A stretch of DNA of 6,382 bases from Hydrogenophaga sp. Its GTDB lineage: Bacteria; Pseudomonadota; Gammaproteobacteria; Burkholderiales; Burkholderiaceae_C. Below are positions 5,109 to 6,382 of this stretch, piece by piece; within the stretch, counting starts at the first letter, position 1; every line of letters begins with the position of its first letter. The notes beneath the pieces were generated by a model. It was not told the DNA's origin, ran no database searches, and was given only the letters and a program-made list of their open reading frames with translations. Location: the NCBI GenBank assembly GCA_011390855.1, contig JAABRN010000021.1, positions 1 through 6,382 of the forward strand, read 5' to 3'. Made by a program: the position numbers and the translations under genes.

Positions 5109-6305
5109 ATGCCCGAGATGATTGCCATGAACGTCCCGCTCCGCCCGTCCGCATCTGCCTCCAGCGAGCACAGCCGTGCCTTGATGCGCATCTGCCTGGG
5201 CGGCTGGCTGGTGGTGCTGGCTGTCATCGGTGTGCTGGCCTGGCCCAAGCCTGCCGAAGCGCAAACCATGCGCATCAAGGAAGTGGCGGCGGTGCAAGGC
5301 GTGCGCACCAACCAGCTCACCGGCTTCGGTCTGGTGGTGGGGCTGGATGGCACAGGGGACCAGACCACCCAGATGCCCTACACCTCGCAGGGCATGAACA
5401 ACTACCTGCAGCAGCTGGGTCTGAACCTGCCGGCTGATGCCAAGGTGCAGTTCAAGAACGTGGCGGCCGTGATGGTGACGGCGCAGTTGCCCGCTTTTGC
5501 TCAGCCTGGCCAGCTGATCGACGTGACCGTGTCTTCCATGGGCAATGCCAAGTCGCTGCGCGGTGGCACGCTCATCAGCACCCCGCTCAAAGGCGCTGAC
5601 GGTGAGATTTATGCACTGGCACAAGGCAACCTGCTGGTAGGCGGAGCTGGCGCGTCAGCCGGCGGCAGCAAGGTGCAGATCAACCACCTCAGCGCCGGCC
5701 GCATTCCCGCCGGCGCGCAGGTCGAGCGCACCGTGGAAACCGACTTTGCTTTGGGCGAGACCATTGATCTGGGTCTGAACGCTTTCGATTTCCAGACCGC
5801 ACGCCGCGTGGCGGAGGCGATCAACAGCCGCATGGGCGATGGTGTGGCCCATGCCGTGGACGGCCGCGTGGTGCGCCTGCGCGCCCCTGTGAACAGCCAC
5901 GACCGGGTGGGCTTCCTGGCCCAGGTCGAGGAAATTCCACTGGAAGCCACCATTCCCGTGGCCAAGGTCATCATCAACACCCGCACCGGATCCATCGTCA
6001 TGAACCAGGCCGTCACGCTCAGTCCGGTGGCGGTGGCGCATGGCAACCTGTCGGTGAGCATCAGCTCCACGCCAGTGATCAGCCAACCCAATCCGCTGTC
6101 CCAGGGCGAGACCGTGGTGGCCGAGCAGGCCAGCATTGAAATCACCCAGCAGGCGGGTGCCCTGATCCAGATGGAAGCGGCACCCAAGCTGGCCGATCTG
6201 GTGCGCATGCTCAATGGGCTGGGCGCCACGCCGCAAGATCTTCTGGCCATTCTTCAGGCGATCAAAGCCGCGGGTGCCATGAACGCCGAGCTGGAGGTCA
6301 TATGA
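5109..6305 (+). CDS. flgI: Flagellar P-ring protein FlgI
   Basis: FlgI forms the periplasmic ring at the peptidoglycan layer around the rod. From the ATG at 5109 the product is 398 residues (E. coli 365). The excess is all at the N-terminus: a hydrophobic core (about 30-45, LGGWLVVLAVIGVLAW) and an AEA cleavage site after residue 51 give a mature chain of 347 residues starting QTMRIKEVA, matching the usual mature size. Family motifs include VQGVRTNQLTGFGLVVGLDG (59-78), NYLQQLGL, KNVAAVMVTAQLP, and the C-terminal LVRMLNGLGATPQDLLAILQ, then AIKAAGAMNAELEVI. The mature chain contains no cysteine, unlike enteric FlgI. GGAG (5094-5097) lies 11 bases before 5109, rather far. ATGs at 5118, 5127 and 5184 are in frame; 5184 gives a normal 26-residue signal peptide but has no visible ribosome binding site. 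The TGA stop overlaps an ATG (ATGA, 6302-6305). Confidence 0.95.
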   Translation: MPEMIAMNVPLRPSASASSEHSRALMRICLGGWLVVLAVIGVLAWPKPAEAQTMRIKEVAAVQGVRTNQLTGFGLVVGLDGTGDQTTQMPYTSQGMNNYLQQLGLNLPADAKVQFKNVAAVMVTAQLPAFAQPGQLIDVTVSSMGNAKSLRGGTLISTPLKGADGEIYALAQGNLLVGGAGASAGGSKVQINHLSAGRIPAGAQVERTVETDFALGETIDLGLNAFDFQTARRVAEAINSRMGDGVAHAVDGRVVRLRAPVNSHDRVGFLAQVEEIPLEATIPVAKVIINTRTGSIVMNQAVTLSPVAVAHGNLSVSISSTPVISQPNPLSQGETVVAEQASIEITQQAGALIQMEAAPKLADLVRMLNGLGATPQDLLAILQAIKAAGAMNAELEVI

Positions 6306-6306
6306 A

Positions 6307-6382
6307 CTCCCCCCTGCGCCGCTTCGCGGCTTCCCCCCTCTCTGGCGCGGCTTCGCCGCTGGGAGGGGGGACGCTCCCTGTG
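6307..6382 (+). repeat. GC-rich hairpin repeat, copy C (after flgI, cut by window end)
   Basis: Immediately after the flgI stop is a C-run, then GCCGC (6318-6322), loop TTC, GCGGC (6326-6330). A long hairpin follows: CCCCCCTCTC (6333-6342) pairs with GGGAGGGGGG (6361-6370, one T-G wobble), enclosing an inner stem GCGGC (6347-6351)/GCCGC (6355-6359) with loop TTC. The arrangement C-run, GCGC-rich arm, C-run, G-run matches the left half of copy B (2606-2641) with a larger loop. Whether the second, covarying hairpin of copies A and B follows cannot be seen. No T-run follows the stem within the window, so a terminator is not supported. Confidence 0.65.

Noticed and set aside
5092..5121. Nine-codon frame (ATG at 5092) overlapping the flgI start
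   Set aside because: No ribosome site and no conserved feature; its first bases are the flgI ribosome site itself.
223..6305. A novel protein system hidden in the cluster
   Set aside because: Every gene of normal length matches a standard flagellar rod, hook or ring protein in canonical order, with no insertion, fusion or frameshift.

Overview
The window is an uninterrupted stretch of a flagellar rod/hook/ring operon, all on the + strand, in the order flgC-flgD-flgE-flgF-flgG-flgH-flgI. This is the classic flgBCDEFGHIJ order; flgB would lie just before base 1 and flgJ just after base 6382. High GC with G/C-rich third codon positions, the protein sequences, and GC-rich hairpin repeats between genes suggest a betaproteobacterium of the order Burkholderiales, most likely Comamonadaceae (Hydrogenophaga/Acidovorax/Rhodoferax-like). 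The family assignment is inference from pattern recognition, not a search.

Layout: 1-222 is non-coding and carries a double-hairpin repeat (copy A) and a further inverted repeat. flgC (223-627) and flgD (654-1325) follow closely, then flgE, the hook protein (1382-2596). A 160-base gap, the only long one inside the window, holds repeat copy B. Then come flgF (2757-3497), flgG (3555-4337), flgH (4376-5080) and flgI (5109-6305), separated by 28-57 bases. Directly after flgI, the last 77 bases are a third GC-rich hairpin block (copy C), cut by the window end. No RNA gene, insertion sequence, CRISPR array or convincing promoter or terminator is visible.

How the genes work together: FlgC and FlgF (proximal rod) and FlgG (distal rod) form the drive shaft. 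FlgD is the temporary scaffold cap under which FlgE subunits polymerise into the hook. FlgH (L ring, outer-membrane lipoprotein) and FlgI (P ring, periplasm) form the bushing around the rod. The two export routes show in the sequences: FlgC, D, E, F and G have no Sec signal peptide (flagellar type III export), while FlgH has a lipobox and FlgI a cleavable signal peptide.

The genes are ordinary and intact; I see no new protein system. The most interesting signal is between genes: copies A and B share the same two-hairpin architecture, and their second stem differs by paired substitutions that keep base pairing. They interrupt an otherwise tight operon at gene boundaries where the needed protein amounts change.
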